The notes: generated by a model from the sequence alone, not told the origin. DNA of 32,651 bases from CAZUFB01 sp048173955 (GCA_048173955.1 DBEYOB010000063.1:1-32651); one strand, 5' to 3'. Shown: positions 11,009 to 18,868, counted from the stretch's first letter. Program-made: numbers and translations.

Positions 11009-11236
11009 GGTCGTTTTTGGTGCGAGTGCGTGTTTTCCGCAAAGTGCTGGTCATTTTGCCAACGAGTGTGTGCTGAAACGAGTGCCCCGAGGGCTACATT
11101 TTCATGAGGTTCGGAAAAATACCAGGTAGATGCATCGCATTTTCAGTCTGTTGAGCGCCATGGGCACTTTCGTGCACGCACTCGCTGGCATTCTGACCAG
11201 TAATTTTTCCGGCGCATACATTCGGCGCTTTTTCGA
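11009..11236. repeat. Diverged inverted repeat around an AT-rich core
   Basis: Arms at about 11009-11088 and 11162-11236 are inverted copies. The best part is 11041-11088 against 11162-11206, where CTGGTCA, TGCCA, CGAGTG and GTGC blocks align in register. The outer parts align at only about half of positions. The 73-nt centre holds GGAAAAATACCAGGT, which also occurs at 25815-25846. Possibly a decayed mobile element or two opposed copies of one repeat. Confidence 0.55.
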
Positions 11237-11249
11237 CCACCGTACTCGG

Positions 11250-11306
11250 CCCCCCGCCCGCAGCGCACCCCCCCGCCCGCGGCGCACTCTTCCGCCCGCA
11301 GCTCCC
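11250..11306. repeat. C-rich 19-bp tandem repeat, three units
   Basis: Units at 11250-11268 and 11269-11287 differ at one position; a third at 11288-11306 is more diverged. The minus strand is correspondingly G-rich, with four runs of three or more G within about 30 nt, so it could form a G-quadruplex. It lies about 250-300 bp upstream of the ftsE start. Confidence 0.75.
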
Positions 11307-11418
11307 CTCGCACGCTTTCCCACCTGCCCGCCCGCCCTCCGCACCTGCGCCCCGGCGCCCGTTTTGGTTGAGCCTGCGTGCGTGCGCACGCCTTCTCCAC
11401 AGCTGCAACCCTCGCGTT

Positions 11419-11427
11419 TGGTAAACT
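11419..11427 (+). promoter_or_regulatory. ftsE: Probable extended -10 promoter for ftsE-ftsX
   Basis: TGGTAAACT followed by AATCTGC lies about 128 nt upstream of the ftsE GTG. It fits the TGnTAnnnT form of neighbouring promoters. No -35 hexamer is evident. Confidence 0.4.
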
Positions 11428-11554
11428 AATCTGCTGAACGTTCGGGCGCGTCCCCTTCGCGGGGCTGCCCGGACGCGCAATGCGCACCTTGCCGTGCGCG
11501 TGCAGACATCGCGCTTCGAAACATGACCGTCTGCGATTGGATTGGAGTTACCTC

Positions 11555-12367
11555 GTGGCCAACCACTATGGAAGTGCGGCCCCGGCCCAGGCGGCGAGCG
11601 CCCCTGGTTCAACAGGCGCCCAGCGCCCCGCGGCCCAGCAGCATTCCGGGTACGGCAACGTGCCCCCCACGATCGCCATGCGCCACGTGTCGCTGGTGTA
11701 TCCGGCCCAGCCCGACAAGCCCGCCCTCGACGACGTCTCGCTCGACATCATGCCGGGCGACTTCGTGTTCCTCGTGGGGCATTCGGGATCGGGCAAGTCG
11801 ACGTTCATTAAGACCATCATCCGCCAGCTCAAGCCGACGAGCGGCCACATCTACGTCGCCGGACAGGACCTGTCGCGCCTGCGCGACCGCAAGGTTCCCT
11901 TCCTGCGCCGTCAGATCGGCTGCGTCTTCCAGGACTACAAGCTGCTGCCCAACCGCACGGCCTACGAGAACGTTGCCTTCGCGCTCGAGTCCATCGGCAA
12001 GTCCAAGAGCGTCATCAAGGTGCAGGTGCCCGAAGTGCTGCGCCTCGTCGGCCTCGAGGAGAAGATGGACAAGCTGCCCGACCAGCTCTCGGGTGGCGAG
12101 CAGCAGCGTGTCTCGGTGGCCCGCGCCATGGTGAACCGCCCGCCGCTTTTGGTGTGCGACGAGCCCACGGGCAACCTCGACCCCGCCATCTCCCTGGGCA
12201 TCATGAAGCTCCTCGAGCGCATCAACCGCACGGGCACCACGGTGCTCGTGGCGACGCACGACCGCGAGATGGTCGACTCGATGCGCCGCCGCGTCATCGC
12301 GCTCGAGAACGGCCATGTCGTCCGCGACGAACAGAACGGAGGGTACGGCTACTATGGTGCCCTTTAA
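11555..12367 (+). CDS. ftsE: Cell division ABC-type ATPase FtsE
   Basis: ATPase that with FtsX controls peptidoglycan hydrolases at the division septum. 270 aa. Seen: Walker A GHSGSGKST, Q-loop FQDYKLLPNRTAYENVAF typical of FtsE, signature LSGGEQQR, Walker B LLVCDEPTGNLDP and the switch histidine in VATHDRE. The GTG start is chosen because GGAG lies 7 nt upstream. It gives an Ala/Pro/Gln-rich extension of about 41 residues before the usual FtsE start (MRHVSLVYP; that ATG at 11678 has no ribosome site). Most FtsE proteins are about 220-230 aa. The end overlaps ftsX by 14 nt. Confidence 0.93.
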   Translation: MANHYGSAAPAQAASAPGSTGAQRPAAQQHSGYGNVPPTIAMRHVSLVYPAQPDKPALDDVSLDIMPGDFVFLVGHSGSGKSTFIKTIIRQLKPTSGHIYVAGQDLSRLRDRKVPFLRRQIGCVFQDYKLLPNRTAYENVAFALESIGKSKSVIKVQVPEVLRLVGLEEKMDKLPDQLSGGEQQRVSVARAMVNRPPLLVCDEPTGNLDPAISLGIMKLLERINRTGTTVLVATHDREMVDSMRRRVIALENGHVVRDEQNGGYGYYGAL

Positions 12368-13280
12368 GCTCGGCTACTCCCTGCACGAAGCCGGTTCCCA
12401 CTTTGCGCGCAACCTCTCCACGAGCCTCGGCGCCGTGGTGACCATCTTCCTGTCGCTGTTCATCATCGGCCTGTTCGCAATCCTGAGCAGCATGATCAGC
12501 AACGTGGTGGGCGACGTCGAGTCGCGCATCACCATCCAGGCGTTCCTCGCCGACGAGGCCGACCAGACCACGGTCGACACCCTCCAGGCTGACATCGGCA
12601 CCTGGGAGGGCGTCGAGTCGGTCACCTACAAGAGCAAGGACGAGGCCCTCGCCGAGTACCGCGAGACGATGGTCTCCGCCAACGCGGAGGACGCCGTCGC
12701 CGCGCTCGACGGGCGCAACCCCATCCCCGCCTCGCTCGTCATACGCCTGACCGACGCCGACATGGCCCAGCAGGTTGCGGACCAGCTCGCCATCAGCGAG
12801 CTGTTCGCCCAGGTGTGCGACAACCCCGAGACCCCGTCGCTGTCGGTCCAGTACGGCGCCGAGACGGTCGAGCGCCTGCTGACGCTGACGAGCAGCATCA
12901 GCATCGTCTCCGCGGCGCTCGTCATCCTGCTGATTTTCGTGGCGTTCGTGTTCATCAACAACACCATCCGCCTGTCCATCATGGCGCGCCGCACCGAGAT
13001 CAGCATCATGCGCCTCGTCGGCGCCTCGAACAGCTTCATCCGCGGGCCGTTCCTCATGGAGGGCATCCTGCAGGCGCTCATCGGCTTCCTGCTGTCGCTG
13101 GGCGTGCTCGAGCTGCTGCGCCACCTCGTGATGCCGCAGGTGACCGAGGCCCTGCAGTTCCTGAACTTCTCGGTCGCGCCCTCGGTCTACCTGTTCGTCT
13201 ACCTCGTCCTGCTCGCACTCGCCGTCGTCATCGGCGTGCTGGGCTCCATGCTCGCGATGCGCCGCTACCTCAAGGTCTAG
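12354..13280 (+). CDS. ftsX: Cell division membrane protein FtsX
   Basis: Integral membrane partner of FtsE, 308 aa. Topology as expected: a cytoplasmic N-terminus (LGYSLHEAGSHFARN), TM1 about 24-50, an extracytoplasmic domain about 51-180 that would contact a cell-wall hydrolase or adaptor, then TM2 (about 183-205), TM3 (about 237-260) and TM4 (about 278-300). The short cytoplasmic loop RRTEISIMRLVGASNSFIRGPF is the conserved coupling segment of this family. GGAGGG inside the ftsE end lies about 10 nt upstream of the ATG, so the two are translated together. Its likely hydrolase partner is not in this window. Confidence 0.94.
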   Translation: MVPFKLGYSLHEAGSHFARNLSTSLGAVVTIFLSLFIIGLFAILSSMISNVVGDVESRITIQAFLADEADQTTVDTLQADIGTWEGVESVTYKSKDEALAEYRETMVSANAEDAVAALDGRNPIPASLVIRLTDADMAQQVADQLAISELFAQVCDNPETPSLSVQYGAETVERLLTLTSSISIVSAALVILLIFVAFVFINNTIRLSIMARRTEISIMRLVGASNSFIRGPFLMEGILQALIGFLLSLGVLELLRHLVMPQVTEALQFLNFSVAPSVYLFVYLVLLALAVVIGVLGSMLAMRRYLKV

Positions 13281-13373
13281 GCACGGCCATCGGGGTCGCC
13301 GGGGTCTGCGCCGCACCGTGCGGGCGGCGCGCTCCGCGGCGGGGCCGAGGCGTGCAACGTTTGGCTTTTCGTC

Positions 13374-13408
13374 GCGACGGCATCGGCTTGAACGGCCGGT
13401 GCCGTCGC
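13374..13408. other. Stable hairpin between ftsX and rnr
   Basis: GCGACGGCATCGG pairs with CCGGTGCCGTCGC (13 bp, one mismatch, 9-nt loop). No T-run follows, so it is not a standard terminator. It may protect the ftsX 3' end or regulate rnr, whose ATG is 38 nt downstream. Confidence 0.5.
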
Positions 13409-13445
13409 GTCCGTTTACGACGTCTATCTCGCAAGGGGGGCGGCA

Positions 13446-15503
13446 ATGGCAGCGCGCAAAGGCGCGAAGAGGAACCACCGCGGTCCGACGCGGCCGAAGC
13501 AGCGCGCGTTCTTGTCGGGCACCCTGCGCGTCGGTGCCCGCGGGTCGGCGACGGTCGAGACGGCCGAGGGGCCCTTCTTCATCCCCCACCGCCGCCTGCA
13601 CGAGGCGATGAACGGCGACCAGGTCCAGGTCCGCCCCATCGGGGGCTACCACGGGGAGCTGCCGCTCGCCGCCGTCGTGCACGTCTCGGAGCGCGCCGTC
13701 GCCTCGTTTGCCGCCCGTTTCGTCGACGAGGGGGCGTTCCAGGCCCTCGTCCCGCTCGACGACCGCCTGCTGCACGACTTTCTGGTCGACCCGGCGGACG
13801 ACTCGCCGCGCCGTGCGGGCGTGCGCGACGGCGATTTGGTGTGCGCCCGCATCGTCCGCTATCCGACGGTGCGCGCCGCCGGGGTGGCCTGCGTGGAGCG
13901 CGCCATCGGAGGGGACGGGGAGTCGGTCGCGATCGAGGCGATCGTCGCCTCCCACGACCTCCCCGTCGTCTTCGCCCCCGACGTCGTCGAGCAGGCGCGC
14001 GCCCTGCGGGTCGATGTGGCGGAGGCCCTCGCGCAGCCCGGCAGGCGCGATCTGCGCGACCGGTTCGTGGTGACGGTCGACCCCGACGATGCGCGCGACT
14101 TCGACGACGCCGTGTCCGTCGAGGCGCTGCCGGAGGGAGGCTGGCTGCTCGGGGTACACATCGCCGACGTCGCGAACTATGTGGCGTGGGGGTCTCCCAT
14201 CGACCTCGCCGCGCGCGAACGGGCGACGAGCGTCTATCTGGCCGACCGGGTGATCCCCATGCTCCCCGAGGAGCTGAGCTGCGACGTCTGTTCGCTGCGC
14301 CCCGGGGAGGATCGCCTGGCGATGACGGTCGACCTGACGCTCGACGCGCAGGGGCGGGTGTCCAAGAGCGCCATGTACCCCTCGGTCATCCGGTCAAAGG
14401 GCCGCTTCGCCTACCGTCAGGTCGACGCGATCCTTGCGGGCGGGGCTGCGGCGGACGCTCCCGATGCCGCCGTCGAGGGGCTGCCTGAGGGCGGCCTCGA
14501 GGCGTTCTTCGGCGCCCTCGACCGCATCCGCGTCCTGAGGGAGGGGCTGCGCCGCGAGCGGGGGGCGATCGAGTTCGTGTCGACCGAAGCCAAAGTCGTG
14601 CTCGACGACGGCGGGCGCCCCGTCGGCGTCTCGCTGCGCCGCCCGACCCCGGCGACCTCGCTCATCGAGGAGGCGATGCTCGCCGCAAACGAGGCGGTCG
14701 CCCGCCGCCTCACCCGGGCGGGCGTGCCGACCGTCTACCGCGTGCACGAGCCGCCGGACCACGACCGCCTCGCCGCCCTCGTCCCGCTGCTCGACGAGAT
14801 CGGCTGCCTCGAGAAGGAGGCGCGCGCCGCCCTGGTCGCCGGCGACCCGCATGCCGTGCAGGGCGTCCTCGACGCGGTGGCGGGCAGGCCCGAGGAGGAG
14901 CTCGTGAGCACGCTCCTCCTGCGCGCGATGAAACGGGCGGCCTACGCACCGTACGACGACGGCCACTACGGCCTGGGCGCGGCGGCGTACTGCCACTTCA
15001 CGAGCCCCATCCGCCGCTATCCCGACCTGATGGCCCACCGCGCCCTCAAGGCGCTCGTGGCGGGCGGCATGAGGATGGCGCAGCGGCGGGCGTTCGAGGA
15101 GGCCGTGCCGACCATCTGCCGGCACTCCTCGAAGATGGAGCGCGTGGCCGCCGCCGCGTCCTATGAGAGCCAGGCGGTGAAGCTTGCCGAGTACATGGGC
15201 GGCTTCATCGGCCAGGTGTTCGAGGGCGTGGTCAGCTCGGTCCACCCGTTCGGTGCGTTCGTGCGCCTCGTCGAGACCGGCGCCGAGGGCCTGCTGCACA
15301 CCCGCGGGCTCGGCGGGGGATGGTGGTCCTTCGACGGTGCGCGCCACGTGCTCTCCAACGAGGAGGCGGGCGTTGCGCTGAGGCTCGGCCAGACAGTCGA
15401 GGTGCGGGTGCGCTCGGTCGACGCGTTCCAGGGGAAGATCGACCTCGCGCTGCCCGACCTGCCCCCCGACGCCCTCCCCGACGACCCCGCGGGGCGGGGT
15501 TAG
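13446..15503 (+). CDS. rnr: Ribonuclease R (RNB-family 3'-5' exoribonuclease)
   Basis: Processive exoribonuclease that degrades structured RNA, and in other bacteria also mRNAs released by tmRNA-SmpB. 685 aa. Seen: basic N-terminus, cold-shock-like region (about 22-160), the RNB catalytic motif DPDDARDFDDAV with Asp212, 218, 220 and 221 matching the metal-binding aspartates, HIADVANYV, HFTSPIRRYPDLMAHR near the end of the RNB domain, and a C-terminal S1 domain (GQVFEGVVSSVHPFGAFVRL onward). It is shorter than E. coli RNase R (about 813 aa) and lacks a long basic tail, ending in an acidic Asp/Pro-rich stretch. An AAGGGGGG ribosome site precedes the ATG. RNase R close to smpB is a common arrangement. 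Confidence 0.93.
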   Translation: MAARKGAKRNHRGPTRPKQRAFLSGTLRVGARGSATVETAEGPFFIPHRRLHEAMNGDQVQVRPIGGYHGELPLAAVVHVSERAVASFAARFVDEGAFQALVPLDDRLLHDFLVDPADDSPRRAGVRDGDLVCARIVRYPTVRAAGVACVERAIGGDGESVAIEAIVASHDLPVVFAPDVVEQARALRVDVAEALAQPGRRDLRDRFVVTVDPDDARDFDDAVSVEALPEGGWLLGVHIADVANYVAWGSPIDLAARERATSVYLADRVIPMLPEELSCDVCSLRPGEDRLAMTVDLTLDAQGRVSKSAMYPSVIRSKGRFAYRQVDAILAGGAAADAPDAAVEGLPEGGLEAFFGALDRIRVLREGLRRERGAIEFVSTEAKVVLDDGGRPVGVSLRRPTPATSLIEEAMLAANEAVARRLTRAGVPTVYRVHEPPDHDRLAALVPLLDEIGCLEKEARAALVAGDPHAVQGVLDAVAGRPEEELVSTLLLRAMKRAAYAPYDDGHYGLGAAAYCHFTSPIRRYPDLMAHRALKALVAGGMRMAQRRAFEEAVPTICRHSSKMERVAAAASYESQAVKLAEYMGGFIGQVFEGVVSSVHPFGAFVRLVETGAEGLLHTRGLGGGWWSFDGARHVLSNEEAGVALRLGQTVEVRVRSVDAFQGKIDLALPDLPPDALPDDPAGRG

Positions 15504-15599
15504 GCGTCCGACCGCCCCCGTCCGTCCCGCCCGACCGTGCGTTTGCCCCGGAGTTGCCCCCTCGCGGCGCGCCGACGGCACCGGTGCGGGTATCAGATA

Positions 15600-15608
15600 T
15601 GCTAGTCT
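15600..15608 (+). promoter_or_regulatory. Possible extended -10 promoter for the TPR-smpB genes
   Basis: TGCTAGTCT within TATCAGATATGCTAGTCTG, 57 nt upstream of the TPR gene start. It has the TGnTAnnnT form, but the hexamer TAGTCT is a weak match. No -35 is seen. Confidence 0.3.
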
Positions 15609-15664
15609 GTGCCATCAAACGCCGTTTTCTATCGGGGCCGAGCGCCCTGCAAGGAGAGGTTGCT

Positions 15665-16627
15665 ATGGTTTTGTTCAACATGGAGCAGCTCGAGCGCATC
15701 GAAGGCTACATCGCCAACGACCAGATCGGAGACATCGGCCCGGCGATCGAGGGCCTGGTGGCCGACATGGAGCTCTATATAGATGAGAACTGCGTCGCGA
15801 CCGACGAGGTGCAGTACTTCTCCTTCGCCTCGCAGTTCGAGAAGCTCACCTACCGCCGCGTGGAGCAGGACCCCCGCAAGATCGTCGACGCCCCCGTGCC
15901 TTTCGACCGCGCCTACGCCGACTACGCCTTCTGCCTCATACGCGCCAAGGACTACGAGAAGGCCGCCGAGCAGCTCAAGCAGGCCGTGCGCTGGAACCCG
16001 ATGAACTGCGCGCACCGCCTCGACCTTGCCGCCGTGCTGACCAAGCTCGGCGACTACGAGGAGTTCCTCAAGCTGAGCTACTCGGTGTTCGCGCGCGCGA
16101 GTAGGTCGGTCCATCTGGTGCGGGCCTACCTCAACTTCGCCGACTACTTCAAGCAGTGCGGCCAGTACGACACGGCGGCGGCCTGCGTCAAATGCGCGCT
16201 GCGCCTTTCCCCCGAGAACAAGCGCGCCGTGAACGCCGCGACCGGCCTTGCGGTCGAGCACCAGTGCGACCCGAAAGAGCAGACCGACGAGCTGACCGAG
16301 AGCCTGCTCGACGCCCAGGGAATCCCCGAGGGGGCGAACGTCGAGGTCGTCCTGAGCGCCCTTCTGCTCGCGGACCTCAGCGCGGCGCAGGGCGACATGA
16401 AGACCTGCCAGGACATGGTGCAGGTCGCCGTCGACCTGGTGGGCCAGAAGAAGGCCCAGGCGCTGGCGGAGATCGTACGCGAGCAGGGCGAGGAGAACTT
16501 CCCCGACGAGGTCGAGGGGTCCCCGAGCTCGATGAACGAGTATGCGAGCCCGGCCGCCCAGGCTACCCTCGACGGCGCCGTGCGCGCCGCCGCGGAGCGG
16601 GTGAGCGACGATGGCGCAGACCGCTAG
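15665..16627 (+). CDS. Tetratricopeptide-repeat protein, function unknown
   Basis: 320 aa, soluble, acidic, with no signal peptide or membrane segment. The middle (about residues 78-190) reads as tandem TPR-like helical pairs: FDRAYADYAFCLIRAKDYEKAAEQLKQAVRWNP, then AHRLDLAAVLTKLGDYEEFLKLS, then AYLNFADYFKQCGQYDTAAACVKCALRLSPEN. (These are quoted only as landmarks.) The C-terminus is Glu/Asp-rich and probably flexible. A strong AAGGAGAGG ribosome site precedes the ATG. The end overlaps smpB by 17 nt, so the two are translated together, and rnr lies upstream. A scaffold role in RNA or ribosome quality control is only a guess from context. I do not recognise a named family. Confidence 0.8.
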   Translation: MVLFNMEQLERIEGYIANDQIGDIGPAIEGLVADMELYIDENCVATDEVQYFSFASQFEKLTYRRVEQDPRKIVDAPVPFDRAYADYAFCLIRAKDYEKAAEQLKQAVRWNPMNCAHRLDLAAVLTKLGDYEEFLKLSYSVFARASRSVHLVRAYLNFADYFKQCGQYDTAAACVKCALRLSPENKRAVNAATGLAVEHQCDPKEQTDELTESLLDAQGIPEGANVEVVLSALLLADLSAAQGDMKTCQDMVQVAVDLVGQKKAQALAEIVREQGEENFPDEVEGSPSSMNEYASPAAQATLDGAVRAAAERVSDDGADR

Positions 16628-17123
16628 GGCCGCCGGCGCGGGTTCCGGCAAAAAGGGGGAGCGCGAGGTCAAGGAGATCGCGCGCAACCGCACGGCGAGC
16701 CACGACTACTTCATCGAGGAGACGATCGAGGCGGGACTGGTGCTCACCGGGACCGAGGTGAGGTCGCTGCGCGAGCGCAACTGCCAGATCACCGACGCCT
16801 TCGTGCTTATCAGGGGTGGCGAGGCGTGGCTGCACGGCGTGCACATCCTGCCGTTCTCCCACGGCAACATTGCCAACGGCGACCCCGACCGCAAGCGCAA
16901 GCTGCTGCTCCACAAGCGCCAGATCGAATACCTGACGTCCAAGACGCAGCAGCAGGGCATGGCCATCGTCGCCCTCAGAATGTACTTCGACGAGCACAAC
17001 CGCGTCAAGCTCACCATCGGGCTGGCGCGCGGCAAGAAGAACTACGACAAGCGGGCCGATATGGCGAAGCGCGACATGGAGCGCGAGATCCAGCGCGCGC
17101 TCAAGTCGCGCAACCGCTACTAG
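16611..17123 (+). CDS. smpB: SsrA-binding protein SmpB
   Basis: Binds the tRNA-like domain of tmRNA and delivers it to stalled ribosomes. 170 aa. Seen: ARNRTASHDYFIEETIEAGLVL (core start, about 25-46), GTEVRSLRERNCQITDAFV, LHGVHILPFSHGN, the Arg/Lys-rich DRKRKLLLHKRQIEYL, and the C-terminal GKKNYDKRADMAKRDMEREI whose tail enters the mRNA channel. It starts inside the preceding TPR gene with a weak ribosome site, consistent with coupling. The ssrA gene lies 1.8 kb downstream. The N-terminal Ala/Gly-rich 20 residues are an extension beyond the core. Confidence 0.97.
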   Translation: MAQTARAAGAGSGKKGEREVKEIARNRTASHDYFIEETIEAGLVLTGTEVRSLRERNCQITDAFVLIRGGEAWLHGVHILPFSHGNIANGDPDRKRKLLLHKRQIEYLTSKTQQQGMAIVALRMYFDEHNRVKLTIGLARGKKNYDKRADMAKRDMEREIQRALKSRNRY

Positions 17124-17156
17124 AGAGGCTGCCGGAGGGCAGAGAAGGGAACCACC

Positions 17157-17879
17157 ATGGACACCAAGGCTCTACGCCAGCTCACCTACGGGCTCTATCT
17201 GGTCACCGCGCGCGACACCGACGGCCGCGCCATGGGCTGCGTCGTCAACACCGGCATGCAGCTCACGAGCAACCCCTACCGCGTCACGGTCGCCGTGAAC
17301 AAGGAGAACGCGACGCGCGGTGCCATCGAGCGGTCCGGACGCTTCGCGCTGACCTGCCTGACCCAAGACGCCACGATGGACCTGATCGGGACGTTCGGGT
17401 TCCACACCTCCGCCGAGCTCGACAAGTTCGCCGGCTTCGAGGCGGGGGAGACGGCTTCGGGCGTGCCGTTCGTGAAGACCGCCGCCTCGTCGGTCATCGG
17501 GTGCAAGGTCGTCGCCGCCCTCGAGGTCGGCACGCACGTGCTCTTCGTCGGCGAGGTCGAGGACGCGGAGGTGCTCGACGGGGCGGCCGAGCCGCTCACC
17601 TACGCCTACTACCACAAGGTGCTCAAGGGCACCACGCCTCCCAAGGCGTCCGCGTTCATAGCCGACGAACCCGCGCCCGCGCCGGCCTCCGCCCCCGGCG
17701 ACGCCGCGCCGACCCCCGCGGGGGGCGCGGAGCCCGCCGCCGCCGAGCCGATCGCCATGCACCACTTCCGCTGCCTGCTGTGCGGCTACGTGGTCGAGAC
17801 GTGCGACGAGGAGCTGCCCGAAGGCTTCCGCTGCCCCATGTGCGGCGCGGGCCGGGAGATGTTCAAGAAGATCGACTAG
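17157..17879 (+). CDS. Flavin reductase-rubredoxin fusion (Hrb-like)
   Basis: 240 aa. Residues 1 to about 155 form a flavin reductase-like FMN domain (LTYGLYLVTARD, GCVVNTGMQLTSNPYRVTVAVNKEN, FALTCLTQD). A Pro/Ala linker (about 165-200) leads to a C-terminal rubredoxin with two CxxC pairs (CLLCGY and CPMCGAGREMFKKI) that bind one iron. The architecture matches Hrb of Moorella, an NAD(P)H:rubredoxin-type electron donor for flavodiiron proteins in oxygen and nitric oxide removal; the partner is not in this window. AGAAGGGA precedes the ATG. Its TAG shares CTAG with the stop of the convergent patatin gene. Confidence 0.88.
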   Translation: MDTKALRQLTYGLYLVTARDTDGRAMGCVVNTGMQLTSNPYRVTVAVNKENATRGAIERSGRFALTCLTQDATMDLIGTFGFHTSAELDKFAGFEAGETASGVPFVKTAASSVIGCKVVAALEVGTHVLFVGEVEDAEVLDGAAEPLTYAYYHKVLKGTTPPKASAFIADEPAPAPASAPGDAAPTPAGGAEPAAAEPIAMHHFRCLLCGYVVETCDEELPEGFRCPMCGAGREMFKKID

Positions 17880-18808
17880 GGGCGGCTTGCGTCCCCGCTT
17901 GCGGCCCCGCCCGCATCGCGGCTTCCGGGGTCGTCTCCGGATGCGCCCGGCGTTTCGCGCAGGAACCCCGCAAGGCGGTCCAGTGACGACTCCGCCGCAC
18001 GGCGCCCCTGCATGTAGAGATCGAGCAACCGCGCGCCGTCGTGCTCCATGTTGGCGACCTCGACGGGCCGGTCGGGTGCGATGATGAACGCCCGGCCGGC
18101 CCGCTCCTCTTCCCAGAGGTAGTCGCGCTGCGCGTTGTAGCGCTCGGGCCGCGTGGAGAACGCTTCGAGGTAGTAAGGGTAGTCCGCGTACAGCCGCTTG
18201 GCGGCCGGCAGGAGCGGCGTCGGCGCCTTGCGGTAGGCCCGTTCGCGGGTGAGGATCACGAGGGCCCGTCGAACGCCGGGCTCCCGGAAGGCCCGGGCGA
18301 GCGGGACCGAGTCGGTGGTTCCCCCGTCGAGGTAGAGCCCGCCGTCTATCCTGACGATGCGCGAGACGACCGGCAGGCTCGCCGATGCGCGCAGGTAGTC
18401 GGTCTTCTCAGGCAGACGGTCGATGGGGATGTAGTCCGCGCGCCCGAAGAGGACGTCGCTGACCGTTGCGTAGAGGCGCGTGGGGCTTGCGTTGAACGTC
18501 GCGTAGTCGAAGGGGTCAAGCTCGTTCTGCACGTCGTCGTAGAGGAACGTCGTGCTCATGATGTTGCCCGTCGTGGCGAGCTGGTAGGCGCTCATGTACC
18601 GCCTGTCGTTGCAGTAGGCGAGGTTGATGCGTATCGAGCGGCCGACCTGCCGCGAGACGTAGCTCGCCCCGATCAACGCGCCCGCCGAGACTCCCCATAC
18701 CGATGCGAAGCCGTAGACGCCGTGCTCGAGCAAGACATCGAGGACGCCCGCCGTGAACACGCCGCGGAACCCGCCCCCTTCGAGGACCAGAGCAGTTGAT
18801 GACAGCAT
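17876..18808 (-). CDS. Patatin-like phospholipase family protein
   Basis: 310 aa serine hydrolase of the patatin fold (Ser-Asp dyad), probably acting on phospholipid or another acyl ester. Seen: oxyanion loop LEGGGFRG (9-16), nucleophile motif GVSAG with Ser41, and the Asp motif DGGTTDSVPL with Asp161. No signal peptide, so probably cytoplasmic, as with E. coli YjjU-type proteins. The ATG at 18808 is preferred because AAGGCGG lies about 8 nt upstream and it begins just before the core; an alternative ATG at 18862 lacks a ribosome site and would overlap the tmRNA promoter. The C-terminal 25 residues are Gly/Asp/Ala-rich. Confidence 0.88.
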   Translation of the reverse strand: MLSSTALVLEGGGFRGVFTAGVLDVLLEHGVYGFASVWGVSAGALIGASYVSRQVGRSIRINLAYCNDRRYMSAYQLATTGNIMSTTFLYDDVQNELDPFDYATFNASPTRLYATVSDVLFGRADYIPIDRLPEKTDYLRASASLPVVSRIVRIDGGLYLDGGTTDSVPLARAFREPGVRRALVILTRERAYRKAPTPLLPAAKRLYADYPYYLEAFSTRPERYNAQRDYLWEEERAGRAFIIAPDRPVEVANMEHDGARLLDLYMQGRRAAESSLDRLAGFLRETPGASGDDPGSRDAGGAASGDASRP

Positions 18809-18839
18809 GGACGGACCGCCTTTTGACCGAGGCTCTTGT

Positions 18840-18868
18840 TTGACAGAAGCTGATATACCCATTAAGAT
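18840..18868 (+). promoter_or_regulatory. ssrA: Promoter of the tmRNA gene
   Basis: A perfect -35 TTGACA (18840-18845), a 17-bp spacer and a -10 TAAGAT (18863-18868): the best sigma-70-type promoter in the window. Transcription from about 18875 leaves a precursor leader of about 67 nt before the mature 5' end, to be removed by RNase P. It overlaps the region upstream of the divergent patatin gene. Confidence 0.75.

Larger units (their letters stand above)
10637..11554. other. Long noncoding interval between transketolase and ftsE
   Basis: About 900 bp without a credible gene. It holds, in order, the transketolase terminator, a G9 run just after it, a 21-bp tandem repeat, a diverged inverted repeat around an AT-rich core, a C-rich 19-bp tandem repeat, and the ftsE promoter. 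Reading frames here are composition artefacts without ribosome sites. It is the most repeat-rich stretch of the window. Confidence 0.7.

Noticed and set aside
10623..11054. A 143-codon minus-strand frame with PKAT repeats like histone H1 tails
   Set aside because: The PKAT pattern comes from the 21-bp tandem repeat. There is no ribosome site, the frame runs through the transketolase terminator into the 3' end of that gene, and the remainder is Pro/Arg shadow composition.
11094..11612. Minus-strand frames between transketolase and ftsE
   Set aside because: They cover repeats and the ftsE promoter, show Arg/Gly/Ala-rich shadow composition, and lack ribosome sites or any recognisable domain.
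18809..18862. Upstream ATG of the patatin gene
   Set aside because: No ribosome site, and it would overlap the ssrA promoter; the ATG at 18808 has AAGGCGG and starts just before the conserved core.
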